Under the pieces are notes generated by a model. It was given only the letters and a program-made list of their open reading frames with translations, did no database searches and was not told where the DNA came from. From positions 13,300,638 to 13,364,637 of the forward strand of contig NC_081331.1 of NCBI RefSeq assembly GCF_022539665.2: a stretch of 64,000 nucleotides of DNA, given 5' to 3'. The stretch comes from Daphnia carinata. Lineage: Eukaryota; Arthropoda; Branchiopoda; Diplostraca; Daphniidae. Positions 14,601 through 28,900 of this stretch are shown here, piece after piece; position 1 is the first letter of the stretch; each line of letters opens with the position of its first letter. Position numbers and translations under genes: made by a program.

Positions 14601-16845
14601 GGCGCTGAGAATTCACACATACGATTGCAGGATGCATAAAAAGATAACGACTAATTCATATCAAATCGATTGATTTGTCTTATATACTGTGTGGCTCCAT
14701 TTTTGAAATCGTTTGCATTAATAGCTCGCTTTCGTAATGCATAGCAATCTCAAAATTGGCTGCCGCAGATTGCCATGATTAGGGCTTCAAAAATGATGAA
14801 ATTTCCAGACGGCTTCTACCAGTGCCTCTTTCCCTTCTTTTATTTTAGCGCGTTATTCAAGTGATCCCCTCGAAAGCGAAGAGGAAGCAAACTTAGCTAG
14901 TCGCCTGAAGCTTTCACTTGATGGATTAACTATGTGATCATATAGGGAATGGAACACGGTACACGAGTCAGCCATATAGTTGGGGTCTGCATTTCGGAAT
15001 GGGGGAACCCAGTAAAAAAACCAAAAAAAACAAAAAGAGCGTGTATCAAAACTAGACAGTGATTAAGTTCGTCGGTTATTTGTACATGACAGCAACGAGG
15101 AGGGTTCTCTAGCAGGCTGCGTGTGGTTTTCAACTACAAACGTACAGCTGTTCTTATCAACCGTCACATGGAATTTCGCATGGCTGTCGCACGTATTATA
15201 AGGCAATGCCTTAATTAATACTTGAATTCCTTTCGAATAACTGCGCTAAAAGCAAATCGCAATAGCGAACGATGTATTTTATTTTTGTATAAATAATTCC
15301 TGCTTCAATTTCGATGGCCGTGATGTGTTTGGGTGGTCTGTATTGGACATGAGCTTCCTTAGGCTTCGTCGATTATACCCAGCAGCAACAAACAATCTGA
15401 ATCTGTTGCTGCTTCCTCTCGTGCAGCTCACCGGACAATTGCATCCATCTTCATCCGTATACTTTTCTGAGAGTTGAAAACTATTGTAAAAAAAAAACCT
15501 TGTGCGTATATAACTTCATCCACAAAGGTAGATGAAGCAATCATCATGACTCCCTTCAAAAGACAGCCATAATGGCCCACTGTCATCCGCCTCTATAATT
15601 TTCTTATCTGGCATTTTCGGCTCAATCTTCTACGTTATTATTCTCTCTTAACAAGGCACGCTGAACCCGGGAGTCATTCCATAACAAAACAAAATAAAAA
15701 GGGAAAAAAAAAATGTTTCTGTGAATTCATGAACACTCCTCTCCTCCTAGTTCAAGTTATTACCGACTGTACGATCTATGCAGCCGTGCATTGCATAGCA
15801 TTTTATTTTCATTTTAATCTATTTGGCGATTTAAAAAGCAAATGAAGCTGTCTCGCATTTTTCCGAGTACGAATAAACTAGCGTGAACACAATTTGGCAA
15901 TCATAATTCGTGGGTATAGTGGCACGTTGTCAAGACTCAGAATGTTGTGCCCGCTCATACGTCATCCTATCAAAATGAATATAACTGGGAGAAGCCAAGA
16001 TTTGTGTCGGAATTCCTTAGACGATAGATTGCAACGAAGAATTTGTCTGCTTGGAATGAGATCCTTTTGGATGAAACTTAAGGAGATGAAGATGATTGAC
16101 GGTTGTACGACGTAACCAATATACACACGGCTGTATATACGCTCTCTTCGCATCAATCCATCTTACGAATCAATAACGATTCGTAAGCCATAACTGAGTC
16201 GTGTCGTATCACACTACACAAGTTTAAAAAAAAAAAAAAAGAGAAAGACCAACATTCTTGGAATAGCTACAGAATTAAAGATTTTGGCAATCGGATATCT
16301 TTTTTCGATGGCGTCTTAACCTTTTGGGAAAGGCATCAAGTTGAGTCTATAGGATTTTCAGGTCAATCAACAAGTTTAGGATGGGCTATTCCGTTAGCAT
16401 AATATTTATTTTCCTTAAGTGATATTTCTAAACAATAAAAAAAGGCAAGCTTAATAATGTTTCAATTATTCTTTATGTTTCAGGTCCCCGACTACGCCGC
16501 ACCAAAAAGGACCGGAATGCCGAGGAGAAGCGCCCACGGACAGCTTTCACATCTGAGCAATTAGCTCGTCTGAAAAACGAATTTACCGAAAATCGTTACC
16601 TAAACGAGAAGCGTCGCCAAGAGCTGGCCAACGAGTTGCAATTGCACGAAAACCAAATCAAAATCTGGTTCCAGAACAAACGAGCCAAAATTAAGAAGAC
16701 CACCGGGCAGAAAAATCCCCTGGCACTGCAGCTCATGGCTCAGGGTCTTTACAACCATTCGACCGTCCCAGTCGGCGAAGAAGACGAGGACGAAGAATTC
16801 TACGCTTCTCATCAGCAGCAACAAAGGGAGCAGCACAGTGAATAA
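11638..16845 (+). CDS. en: Engrailed homeodomain transcription factor
   Basis: Two coding exons, 11638-12544 and 16484-16845, joined in phase 1 (Gly codon G|GT) across a GTGAGT...CAG intron, give 422 residues. Engrailed proteins are nuclear repressors that set segment polarity and posterior compartment identity and act in the nervous system. Visible domains: an Ala/Pro/His-rich amino end with five His near residue 75; the EH1 Groucho-binding motif FSVENIL from residue 151; the EH2 motif [17 protein letters not shown], which contacts Extradenticle/Pbx, at the end of exon 1; then a homeodomain at about 316-376 with the recognition-helix signature [12 protein letters not shown]; then the EH5 tail [16 protein letters not shown] and an acidic end. 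There is no Arg-Ser insert after PSSG, as expected for the engrailed rather than the invected class. The start is the only in-frame ATG, preceded directly by a run of A. The neighbour invected points towards it. Confidence 0.97.
12545..16483 (+). other. en: Engrailed intron (3.9 kb)
   Basis: Bounded by GTGAGT and TTTCAG and placed exactly between the EH2 and EH3 regions. It holds an AC microsatellite at 12881-12903, a G-run at 13287-13299 and a GA tract near 13598. I saw no coding exon, and no 6-nt Arg-Ser microexon of the kind found in the equivalent invected intron. Enhancers are plausible but not visible. Confidence 0.8.
12881..12903. repeat. (AC)n microsatellite
   Basis: About eleven AC units inside the engrailed intron; an ordinary dinucleotide repeat, likely polymorphic in length. 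Confidence 0.9.
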
Positions 16846-19800
16846 AGACGCGATCGTGTGTGTCATCCTTCAATCAAAAAAATTATAAACGTCTATACGA
16901 TTCACTCATCCAATTCGCCAAAGAAGATTTGTAGCCTCCAATTGAAACAAAAAAAAAATGTCTGGCTCTATTCTATAAAAACCTCTTCTCCATTTCTATA
17001 CGTTTGCAACAGGACTAATGGAGATCGATTTCTTCTTCTCTCGAGATCGAGGTTCCCAACAGCTCTGGTTGTGTTGTTGTTGTGGAAAGCAGTATTTAAA
17101 TAATTGTTTTTTCGTGCCATATTGTTTTCAATGTTGAATTTCATCTGCTATCGGTAGACCGACATAGTACATAGACCATAACAAAGCCTATTTTATGATC
17201 ACATAATGACATGCCCAGTTGGACTTCCCTTTCCTCCTTTTTTTGTTCAATTACATATTGCAAATGGTTTCTTTTTTTTTCATATATATAAATCTCATCT
17301 ATTGATTCCTATCGTATTTTTTATCTTTGACATTCAAGAAAGTTCGCAATACTTTGTCGCGTTGTCCCCGTATGTACTCGGCCATTTTCATTTGTGTTGC
17401 ACTTACGACATGCAGTGCTGTATATCTGTGAATAAATTCTCAGTATTCCCAACGACACGTGACTGTTGTTTTACTTGGCCAATTGAATTGTCAGCCGAGG
17501 AAAGGGTTGCATCGGAAATCAATATCTCGTCCTGCATCAACCTAATCAGTTTACTATTAAAAATCAATTTTCGGGACTTTCACTTGCTTTGCTCGTAGAC
17601 ATCTGTATGGTCCACTAACTCCAATGCTAGTCGATGCTTGACGCGCTTGAATGTTGCGCTTTGTGGGTTAAGGTCATCTTGATGGCCACATTCAAGCATT
17701 TTTTTAAATGTCAAATTAAAACAGGGGAAAAGGAGCTGCTTTTTCCTGTTCATCGTTTAATACACATTGCGATATTTACTTCATTTTCTTTTTTCGTATA
17801 AAAGACGTTAATTGTTGGCCTATGATTTAGGCTGCTAATTTTATGAGTGTGGAGGATGATTTGAGACAGCAATATAGTTCGACTTTCATGCTTTCCATCA
17901 AGGGTCATATAAGGGTTTCAAAAATTGAATCTATATTATTGTACACGTTTGGGGGGGGGGGGGGGCAGCAAAAGGCACGCGAATATTTTGCCTCTGCTGT
18001 AGGTATAAATTGAAAGAATAAAGGCTCTACATGAAAAAGAATATGCCTTCATGTCCTGTAAAGGGCTTGGCATTTTTCTTTTTTACTGTCTGGAATGTCC
18101 TGTACAAAGGCATTCAGAGAAAAGCGCAGGGCGATTAGCGTGGTCTCTCTAGTCGCGTAGGTCGCCGCCGTAGCTAATCGATTAGGATCAAGCATCGGCC
18201 GTGTTCCTTTACCAGTGTAGGGGTGCCTCATAAGAATTTTTTTGAATCACCCAAAACCGTGCAGGGATGTAGACAGAAAAGAGGAGGAGACGGAGGAGGG
18301 CAATGCTTTTTGACAAGGAGTTTTCGTTGAGGCGTCCAAGCGTAGCTGACATGTTTGCCCCAAAACAGATCCGTCACAGCGTATTGGGACTAAATTGGCC
18401 TGTGCTGTGTACGAAATCTATTGAAACATGTTTCCAAACAAATTCGGCGTGCGAGCGCTATACCCACTGGTCCCATTCTATTTCATTCTTTTCCACAATC
18501 AAAACGTTAACCCAGCCAAAACTTGTACCATTGCTACGGAACAATTGGAATAGTTCCAAGTACCGTGTGCGATGAAATTTGAACGACAAAACTTTCGAAT
18601 CCTGTATGGCCTCAAGAAGCAATTGCGCTTTTTCACGGAGGTCGATAACCCAACGTCACAAATTAGAATACAATTGCTTGAAAAATCAATGTAACGAGCA
18701 CATTGGTGTTCAACATTCATCCTGCAGCTCGATTGGATTGAGAAGGCTCGTAGCAACGAGGGTGGTCATCATTTCTGGTGCAGGAACATCAACGGCACTA
18801 TAGAGTCTTTAGGATGTCCAAACGGGCCAAAGTGATGTGTTGATTTATGATGGCCTGTAAGAAACATATATAGTCGCCTAGTCGCAGCGGTTTGAAAATG
18901 AAAAAAAACCATGGGAAAACTTACAAAGTTTTTTTTTTTTAGTCTACATAGTGTTTGGACGTATATGGTCCCCTCGGCTATATGAGGTAGCCGAGGTACT
19001 GTGTCCAAATTGTTCCCGAGACATTCCTCCATGTGTATATGGGTACGGCACAGGACCTTGACTATACACTCGAATTTGTCTAGAGCTTTTTATTGGGCCT
19101 GACCAACACCATGGGAGAAATTCACACACACAAAAAAGAGTACCTTTCATAAATCGCTTATTGCATTCCAGTCCAGCCCTCTTTTTTTTTTCTGTGTTTC
19201 ACATTGGAAAGAGTTTATCTTTGTCCATCATCAGCCATTTAACCCTTGACTTCAAAAGGCATACCTCGAACTCGTACATTTCTGTTTTTATTAATGATAA
19301 TTTGATCTTGTCGCCCGCTTTTCTCAACGCAAAGTTCATCGGCTTCATTTGAACGTCTTGAACGATCGAGCTCAACATTGACAAAGCTGAAATTTAAAAG
19401 GTAATATCAAGGCAATTCAAATGCGGCTCGGTTGAATAACATCCACGAATTGACTTGAGAGAAAGGCTTCACACAAAAAAAAAGAAGAACAAAAACTATT
19501 TGAAAATGTGTTACTTTCATACCTGCAGCTCTCCTCCCTCCACAATAAATAGGAAAAAAAGCAAGTGTAGGAGATGCTTAAGCTTGATTAGCCTGGAACA
19601 ACAATTGACGAACTATTTTCCCATCAAACATTGAAGGTGCAGTTGCCGTGGAAGAACAAACGGTGGGTTTTTACCCTTTTCATGCTTTTTTAAAAGGAAA
19701 AAAAGGACCGTAGCTCCGACTAGACAAATATCGGGGATGGATACAGTGCCAGTTGAAAAAGAAAAAAGCAAAGGGAAAAGAAAAAAGACGGGTGTCAAAC

Positions 19801-22800
19801 AAGGAGATTGGGGGAGGGTGGGCTGTGTGTATATCTCAGTGTGAGTCAGGGCAATGCATATAGCCCAGATGACAAGAAAGTGGTGAAACTTCCAAGGTGG
19901 TCTTCACGGTCGGCTGACTCTCACGCTTACCACAAACCTCCCCCATCTCGAACGACCACCGAAACCACTAGCTCTCCTCCTACTAGTACCTCTGTCTCTT
20001 CTTACTGTCACCCAAGTGTCTCCCCTCAGCCCCTATTCCCACCCTTACCGCAGCCACCCACCTCTTCTTCTTATGAAGAATGGTAGGCTAATAGTTAAAG
20101 AAAAAAGCTAAACCGGTTCGTTTTCTTCTTTCATTTTACTCGCTTTGCTTCACCTTGTAATTTTTTTTTCTTTTCGATTCAGATGTCTCACCTAGCCTTG
20201 ATATGATGTTACGTATAAGGGCGCACTCTTCACATTAAATGGGCTCTCGTAACAGTTGCAACTGCAAACAGTTTGGGTTTTACTTCACGAAAAAGAGCTT
20301 CCGTCTCGTTCACAAATAATAAATGAATTAAATTAAAACTTCTTACGTAATATTACGAAACAGAGGATCCTATTACACAGTTAAGCGCAAGCTAGAACGT
20401 ATCAACATTTTTATTGAATCCACGTTGCTGTCCATCTGGGCGGTGCCTTCATCACCACTCGATACTCTTTCAAGTTGAGAGAGCTCATCAAAATTCTTGA
20501 CTGACATTCTTTTTTTGTTTTATTTTATCCTGCTGTTGTTGTTTACTTTTCAAACCAACACCACATAACACAAGTCGAGGGCGGAATGTGTATTTTTTTT
20601 TTTAAATGGCGCTTTTGAGCATCGGCGGCGGGATCTGATCTGTTTTGACGTGACGCACTCCATCGTCTCCTTCGTTCTTTCTCGCCTTTCTTTTCATTTT
20701 TTTTTTTTCTTTTTTTCCCCCGATTTGTACAAATGCATAGCACCCAAGCGACCTCTATTGCCGCTGCGCTTTCGGCCCGCAGGTTGGCTGACTGGTGGCC
20801 GCTTGTTGCATTCCAGCGGATCAGAGCGCGAGCCGCTGTCACATTGGTGCGATGGCCTCACTTTGATGCCAGAACAAACATGGGGGCATGATCTATCAAC
20901 TCTTCAAAAGATCTATCTGTGTACACACATCCGTTTTCCACTCGGATTCACTTCCTTTGATTTCACTCATGGATTGATCCGATACACGAGAGATTAGTTT
21001 GAAATAAACAGTATATATCTTTCTGACTTTTGATGAGAGAATTTCATTTCATTGCCCATTGTTTGAGAGATTTTCAAACACTTTGTCACATTCAATCGCG
21101 ACGTACATTGTCTGAGAAGCTCAAGGAAAGCGGAAACATCTTTCTAAAATAAAACGCGTTTCTCTACCAATCAATGCATTCGAGCAGCGAAAATGCGTTA
21201 ATGTTATTTGATAGAGTTTTTCGTTCGAAATTCGTTTGACGCTGGTTATAATACGTCAGCTTGTGTTGCCGCAGACACAACAGTCATGACGGAAATAAAC
21301 AATTCCTGGCGTGAAATGATCCGGAATCACTTCCCTTTTCTCCATATGCCGAACTGCTATTCACAGAAAATCTTCTGTTGGGTGCTAATGAGCTTTGACA
21401 GGAAGGAGAGGAGGGCGTGAGGGACCCTCCTGAAAGATGTTGGCATACCTCCATCGCGCCTCAAAGTATTACCTTACCCACCAAAGTCATCTCTTGAATG
21501 AGACAGACCCTCTTTCTTTTTTTTTTTTTTTTTGCTGTCCTATTATTTTCCAACCAATTTAGTCTCCCCACTGTCCGTCGCCAGTGTCTGCCAATGTATC
21601 TTGCGGAATGTTGGTTTGACTCCGCATGATTGCCCATTGATTTCTTTGAAAAAGGTATTTCAGGATTTAGGAAAATCTTTTTTTGTACATCTGCCAATTG
21701 ACTGGCTAGGACTTGTTTTAAGACTTAGGGTTCTACGATTGAACATGTTCTATATATAGAGATATAGGAGATCTTTTGAAAATCTTGTGCGACACATAAG
21801 GGCGTCGTTTTAACTACGCAAGTCGTCTAATTAACGAGAGGCTCATGTGACACTTACAAACTGCGTTGTACACGTGATAGTGGAAACGCAACAACTGATG
21901 CGACTCGCCGCCTAAAACAGCAATCAGAGCCAACACGAAGGAACAACAGATATATCTTTGGAAGTTTTTTTGAAAAAAGAAAGAAAAACATGACTCTTGG
22001 ACGATGCCAGAAAATGGGGGAGAAGGGGTGTCATTATTCTTAATATTCACGTTATTTACGTGGTAGATCCCACAAATTAGGGAACGCTCGAGAAACGTCT
22101 ACAGTTTGATAGGCAGGATTTTCTTTCTTATATGACAACCTTTTCCCTTTCGAGAAATGAATCATCAATTAGCGAATAAAAACAAAGTTTGTCTGCTAAT
22201 ATAAAGATTTATTGACTGCTGTTAATACGGCCAGGACAGTTGGCACTGAAATGCAGCGCTGGCAGTAAAAGTGACAGAAACGACCATCTAGTTGCTATAC
22301 AGTATAAGCTAACAGATAATGAAGGCTTCCTCGTTCTCTCTATATATATATGTACTCGTATAGGGACTAAAGGAAGAGGAGAGCCAAACGTTTAGACCGT
22401 TTCTAAAAAGATATTTGCAGCTTTGGTATGCGTGAAACGGTGGGGTTTTCTGCTGGATCCACGCGCAGACGAGTGGCATTTAACACTATGGGTGTGTGAC
22501 AGATGTCAGAGGAAACCAATGCCTACGGTCTATGCTTGGCTTCACTTTGCCAGCGCTTCTAAAAGCAACATCACCCTTCTAGGTTTTCTTCTCATTTAGG
22601 CCGTTGCTCTTTCCTGAACGCCAGACGACAAGAGAGGACCTCCAGCGTAGCGACAGTGCATCCGCATATCACGTTAATTACGACCACATATTTACAAACA
22701 CATGTAAGTGATACATCATTTCGTTTCCAGTTTTTATTGCGGTTCTTCTATGGTAAAATTAAAATGTACACAAAATTTACACAAACACATAAACGTGTCA

Positions 22801-22950
22801 TGAGAAGAAAAAAAAAACAGATACTGCAGGTGCTAATGATTATTGATGGCCGTCATCAGTGGGTTTCTTTACAACAGTCTTTGCTCGTTATCGAAGCCTC
22901 TTCTTCTGGATCGTTTTGTTCATTGACAAAACGCAAATCGAAAAGGGTTT
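16846..22950. other. Region between the convergent engrailed and invected stop codons
   Basis: 6.1 kb with no recognised coding sequence. It must hold both 3' untranslated regions. Plus-strand AATAAA signals occur over the engrailed stop codon (16841) and near 17430 and 18017, so the engrailed transcript could end at any of these. A G-run lies at 17951-17965. Open frames here, for example 18303-18575 or 19808-20086, have ordinary or Pro/Ser-rich composition and match nothing I know. Confidence 0.65.
17951..17965. repeat. Poly-G homopolymer (15 G)
   Basis: Uninterrupted G-run between engrailed and invected, probably in or just past the engrailed 3' untranslated region. Confidence 0.9.
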
Positions 22951-25900
22951 TTATTCTTGGTGTTGCATCATATCGTCATCGTCTTCTTCGTCCTCGTCCA
23001 TTGCCATAGTAGAGTGATTATAGAGGCCCTGGGCCATGAGCTGCAGTGCCAACGGGTTCTTTTGTCCTGAAGCCTTTTTAATCTTCGCTCTCTTGTTTTG
23101 AAACCAAATCTTGATTTGATTCTCGTGTAGTTGCAGCTCACGCGCAAGATCTTGGCGGCGTTTCTCCGTTAGGTAGCGGTTTTCCGTGAACTCGGTTTTT
23201 AACCGGGCCAATTGCTCCGAGGTGAAGGCCGTCCTTGGGCGCTTTTCTTCAGCCTTGCGGTCTTTCTTTGTCCGTATCCGACGTGCCCTAGGACCTATAT
23301 ACATAAATTTATTCGACCAATTCTTCACTCCAATTGCAGCGTATCCAATTGGCAACGACATTTCATACAAAGCATTGGAACGAGAAAACGCATCCATTTC
23401 GTATACACAGAGAGGTGGGGGATGTCATCCTACTGGAATATCAATTGCTTATCATATTGTTATCAATCAATTTGAACGGTGATAATTTAAAAGGCGTTGA
23501 AAGCGTCAACCTCGATATCACGAAAGATTTACATTCCAATTTTTAATATGACGTATGAAACTTTTATGACGACTCCAACAATGTGTCCCTTTCTATAGGA
23601 TATTGTGCAACGATAGATCCGCCTTAAAAGAAATCGTTATCCGGCGAAAAATCCCGTAATGACGTCTACAGCTGCTAATTTTTCTATTTATTGCGCAGTC
23701 AATTTCCATTGCTCAATTATCTTTTTTAGCTGAAAGATTCGATTAGTTGCCCAATTCGTAATAGAGTCATAGCCGTAGTTCTGCGAACGTAAATACTCCG
23801 CTTAAATGGTGGTGAACGCGACAAGAGGACAGCGGGAAAACTCAACGGGAGGCCATAAAGTCGGACCCGTTAGCTGCTTTTTTTTTAATTTCTGTATCTA
23901 TCTTGCTCATGTGTTTTACCGCGTCCGAGATGCTGATTGCTCGATCTAGCTCGGTGGAACGGTATAGGACTCAATTTCTAACTCCATTGCGTGTGTACAG
24001 CTTTATCGGATGCCTGGACAAAATGATTAACTCTGGACTAATGAATTCGTTTGGGAATGTAATGGGACTTTGATATCGAAGCCCCGCTGTTAGCGTCCTT
24101 CTAGTTGTTTAATCTTTCCGTATATGTGTAATGACCCAATCTCTCTCTCTCTCTCTCTAATTGCAGAGCCATTTCCTCTTCGTTTGTAATAACTTTATCA
24201 CGACTACCTTAACGAACTCGAATTACTTTTTCATATCCCCTGTTGCCCAAGCGTTCTCATTCTCAAGGCCACACACATAAACAACACATTCGTGTGTCTG
24301 CATGTATATGTAACGATGCAATCGTGCCCTACCTGAAAGCACACCTTATAGACCTAGCAACAACAGCCGCAATCGTCCGTTAGCCACAAAACGAGTTTCG
24401 CAACCGACTTGATACAGATCCGTTTACGCTTTTGCTGTAATGCTACACGACACACGAAGTTACTTTGCTTATGTACGGCATAGAAATGGGAGAAAATGAG
24501 ACGTTTAGTTTAACCAGAAAACTCCCGTTGTTCAAACTCATTATGCTCATTAATTACCGATGAGTTGCAAACAGTCTTATATCAACCTCACTGATAGCGG
24601 AAATGATGGATGACATAGCCATCCGTGCTCCGGCAGAGCTGAATCTAATGAAATGCAGTTCAATGGTACTGATCGAATGACAACGCAAAAATAAAATAAA
24701 AAAAATTCTAATAATAAAATAAAGGGAAAAAAAAATGAAATTTCTCGAAGTGTGAAAAAAGAAATATTTTGTGGACTATACAGACGGAAGAAAAAGAGGA
24801 AATGACTAGATTAAAGCTGGCCTTGTTGCTTGCGCACAGAGTAACTAAATGTGGAAGACCACCCAACTGGTGCACAGCAGTGACGGTGGCGCACAATCAA
24901 ATAAATAGTATAGGGAAAAGCAAAAGAAGAAGAGGGGAGCTATAGAACTTTACAATTACAGGTGACAGCGTCGTGGGCGCCGTGGCCGCCACGCGGGGCC
25001 AAGCGCCACGGGGAACATGACAAAGTGACGTTACCGCACCACTGGGGGGTGGGGGAGGGGGGAGGCTCGACCGCTTCTTTTTCCTTTTCATATAAACTAA
25101 ATTATTCCCCAATAGATATTAAAGGAAAAAGAAAAACACTACTGGGAATTTACAAGGAAATTCGCTCAGCGCGTTCTTCTACACCCGATAGAAGCGAACA
25201 AATTCTGCGTATTAAGCGAATGTTTTGAATGCATTGAAATGTTACCTACATTTCTTGTTTTGTTTATCAATACACATTGTTATATAGAACCTATCACCGT
25301 TTTACCTGCGTACTTGAAGGTTTTTTTTTGGCATTTTGAACAGGTAAAACGAGCAATCAGAGGAATTGGATGAACTGAAATTCACTTACTTCTTCCTGCA
25401 AGGAGAGAGAATAAAAGAAAAACATAATTAATTGATCATTCAGGTTCATGTACAACATACGGTTTTAAGTTACCACATTAGGATAAATCGAATTTGTCTT
25501 TGTTTTTACTACTACACCAGAACGAATGCGTTTTCCTCAAAGTATACGTAACGAAAAAAAAGAGGTTGCGGTGATGACGACATTTTACGAAAATAAAATG
25601 ATGTCATTTTTCTCGCTTGATATTTTTACGTTATTCTTTTTTTAGAAGGAAACTACTTTAACGTTTTATAGCCTACCCCCTAGGAGCATACGCACACAAT
25701 ATGGGTGGATGTCTCGACACTGAAATCGTTCTATACCATCTCTAAAGGGAGAGCGGAGTTGAAAACTGGGGAGCCAAATATTTGTGGTATGGCTGCCCCC
25801 TCATTCGAATATTTGACATCTTTTGAATGTTGAACGCCTAGCCATTCATTATCGCCATGCTCAACATTTTGTCAGGACAATTTTCTAAGACTTCCTGTCT

Positions 25901-28900
25901 TTACAAGAAACGGTGATTATAAGGAGAGAAAGAAAATCTATAAATAAAAGAGGCTAAATAACGTAGACACGATGCTGTTAGGTTCTTAGTGGTTAACTTT
26001 GTAACAGGCTGCCGGCATTGCTAACAAATATCATTAAAGCGAAAAGCAGGGGGTTATTCACGTATAATAAAAAATAAAGGAATGTGTTACGGAAAGTCTG
26101 GGTTTGTTTGATCAATTTCTAGTCCAAGACAAATTCTGTACATGCGTTTGCAATTCATTTATCGGTTAAATTCCCACGAAACCAAAAGTGTGGTTCTGCT
26201 GGCTGTTGCGCTTACATTTCACAACAACAAAAGAGACCTACCGCATCGGTGTCAACGCAAGAGTACTGTTGCCATTTGTTGCTATAGCATGACAATGACC
26301 GTCTATATAAACTAGTAATGCCATGCAAATGAAACTAGCGCCGAGCGTTTGCTTCTATATAGGGCTAAGGCTGTATGTAGTTCAATAAATATAAGAAACT
26401 GCAGCAGAAAAAAGTACGTGCTCCGCCGAGCGTGAATTACATCTAAACAACGATCGCTTTTGTGTCAACTGGAGAGCAGTTGGGTGAAAGAGTGGGAGGT
26501 CCAACACACAGTAATCACTCACCGAATAAAAGTGGGAGGTAAACAATTAAAATCTTTGGAGCAAAACAACTGATGGTCTCATTAAGAAACGAACGCACGC
26601 GCACACCGGTTTCTATTAAATTAAATCTCTTTTAAAACGAAAGGCAAACTGTAAAGAAAAAAAAGGCTTTCATACAAAATGTGAAGAATGCCAATAATGG
26701 CACCTTCTATATAGCTGTGGGGCTTTTAAGTTGAGCCTGTAAAAAGGTACCACCTAGGTAACGCAGTCAACTTCATGGTCCCGTGAACGTTAATTCATCA
26801 GCATGAGACAATTGAGTTTCATTCTGTTGCAGCCCTTACAATCATTTATTGTTGAATTGCTGTGTTGTTTTATCAGCAGCTAATGGTCAAACGATTTCCG
26901 GTTCTCATTCAAAACTTTCCAGAAGCATTTCGAATGGAATCACTCAACCTTAGACTTGAACAAATGATTCAAACAGAAGCTAAATTTTTTCTTTAGCTAA
27001 AAGGTGGGGAGGAAGGCTTGAATAAAATCTACACGCAGAAGAGACCACCAATCAAGAGCAGTTCTGGCACTTGATCTTTCATTGCCTGTGCATCAAGCAT
27101 ATACGTAACTACGCATGGTTTCCGATGCCGAGGACATGATTCCTACGTCAAACAAGTCCTTAAGTATGGAGGGAGGTTGGGACAAATGATTTGTTTAATC
27201 GCCAAAAAGCAACATCGAACCGGAAAAGATGGATTGCGTCATTGATAGAAAAGTATTTCAGACTGCCTTGTGCCATAATGATGTTTTGGCTCGTTTCCAC
27301 TTTCGAACCCACAGTGGCCCGTGCAAGGTCGAACATTAGTAGATATTTTGGATCTAAATTGAACTAGGCCCTAATTGATTCTTTCCAAGTGGCCTTGGTT
27401 GAACGCTATAAAAATAGTTTACAGCAGTTTAATGTTCACGACACCGATTCGTGTGTAGAATCTGGTCAAAATCCTGTTCTATTCTCTATCCTTGCCGTGA
27501 CAATAAATTGATTTTATAATGCTGCATAAATAGGTTTTTTGTTTTTCGTCCGTTGAGAAATGTATGGAGCGTGTTGAGTATTTAATTGGAAGCGACACGG
27601 GAGTCCGACCGTCTCTCCAGGCTGAGCTTTGGCAGAACACCACCGACTAGTCTTTGTCGGTTTCTGTTGCCCCTTCTCTTCCTTTTCTTGGCCACCCTCT
27701 TTCCGTTCGTCATAGTCTACATAGCACGTTCCTCTCTCCAGGCTACGTCTCTAATGCGCCATAATAAACGCTTTGTCATCTCTAAAAAAATCTATTCATG
27801 AATTGTAAAGCTACCAACACCTGGATCCAGATAATCATTACTAAACGGACGCTTGCGCATGATTTTTGACCTTATCTGGAAAACAATTTTTTTTGTGTGT
27901 AATGTTTTCCACCACGCGTGGCTATCATTAATTACTTGTATCAATTATCTTCTTTTCAATAGCACAGTTGTCGATAGCCCTCGCATTTCATTTTTCTTTA
28001 TACAAAATGCTTTTGATGTTCTGGGGCTTTCAAATCTTGGCCATAAGAGAAAATTCCTATCGTTTCCCTCTGGCATCAAAGTACAGACGGTGTCTTATAT
28101 ATTTTTGTAAAACTTTCCTTATTGATTAAATGCTACATGACTACCTTGAGAATGCCGCAATTGCAATTCTGCATATATATACGAAGTAAGGAGTAATCGC
28201 AAAGACTGAAATGGAAATGTTTCCCAATTAAGGGGGAAACAATGCAATACGATAGATCCTTTTTTGCTTATTCCATTATAATTTGTTATGTTCACGTTGT
28301 CGTAATGTAAGTTTGCTATACAACATGCAATATCAGATTGTGTTGCAATGAACAGGCACTCCAACAACTGACGCAAAAAAAAGGACCTGACTTCCGAATG
28401 TATTTAATAGGTACTGTAGATGAAAAATTGGTTGCTATAATAGAGATGTACACTTCTAAAAATTCCTTTTTCTTGTATAGTAACATATCTTGTGTTTGCA
28501 TTTGAAAAAGCCATGTGTACGTATCGCCGCTAAACGCAAAAAAATCTCTTTCAAGATGAACCGGATTTCACAGCCACTTCTAAAAGTAGCGCCTAAGATA
28601 TGAAAAAGAACACATAACTAGGGAAGCTCACGGCAACAGCTGTTGGCAATAAATCAAGTCTTTTTATCGAAACATGTTACTTGTCAAAATTTTGGAATTG
28701 AATGAAATCTTTTAGGCAAGAGCGTAAGCCCAAGAGAAGAAAAAGAAAATGTTTGACGCGGATAAAGTGAGGCAACCCGAGTTGAATGAATGAGAATCTT
28801 TAAAAAGGTCGATCTTAACGATAATTCAAAGCCCCTACATTCAGTGTACACACATGTAACGTACCGCACGACCAGCACAAGTCGCGGCGTGTAACTAGAA

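Noticed and set aside
18303-18575. 90-codon plus-strand frame with ATG
   Set aside because: Ordinary composition but no homology, no splice sites or other support; left as non-coding.
19808-20086. Pro/Ser/Thr-rich plus-strand frame between engrailed and invected
   Set aside because: Low complexity, no ATG at the open start, no recognised domain.
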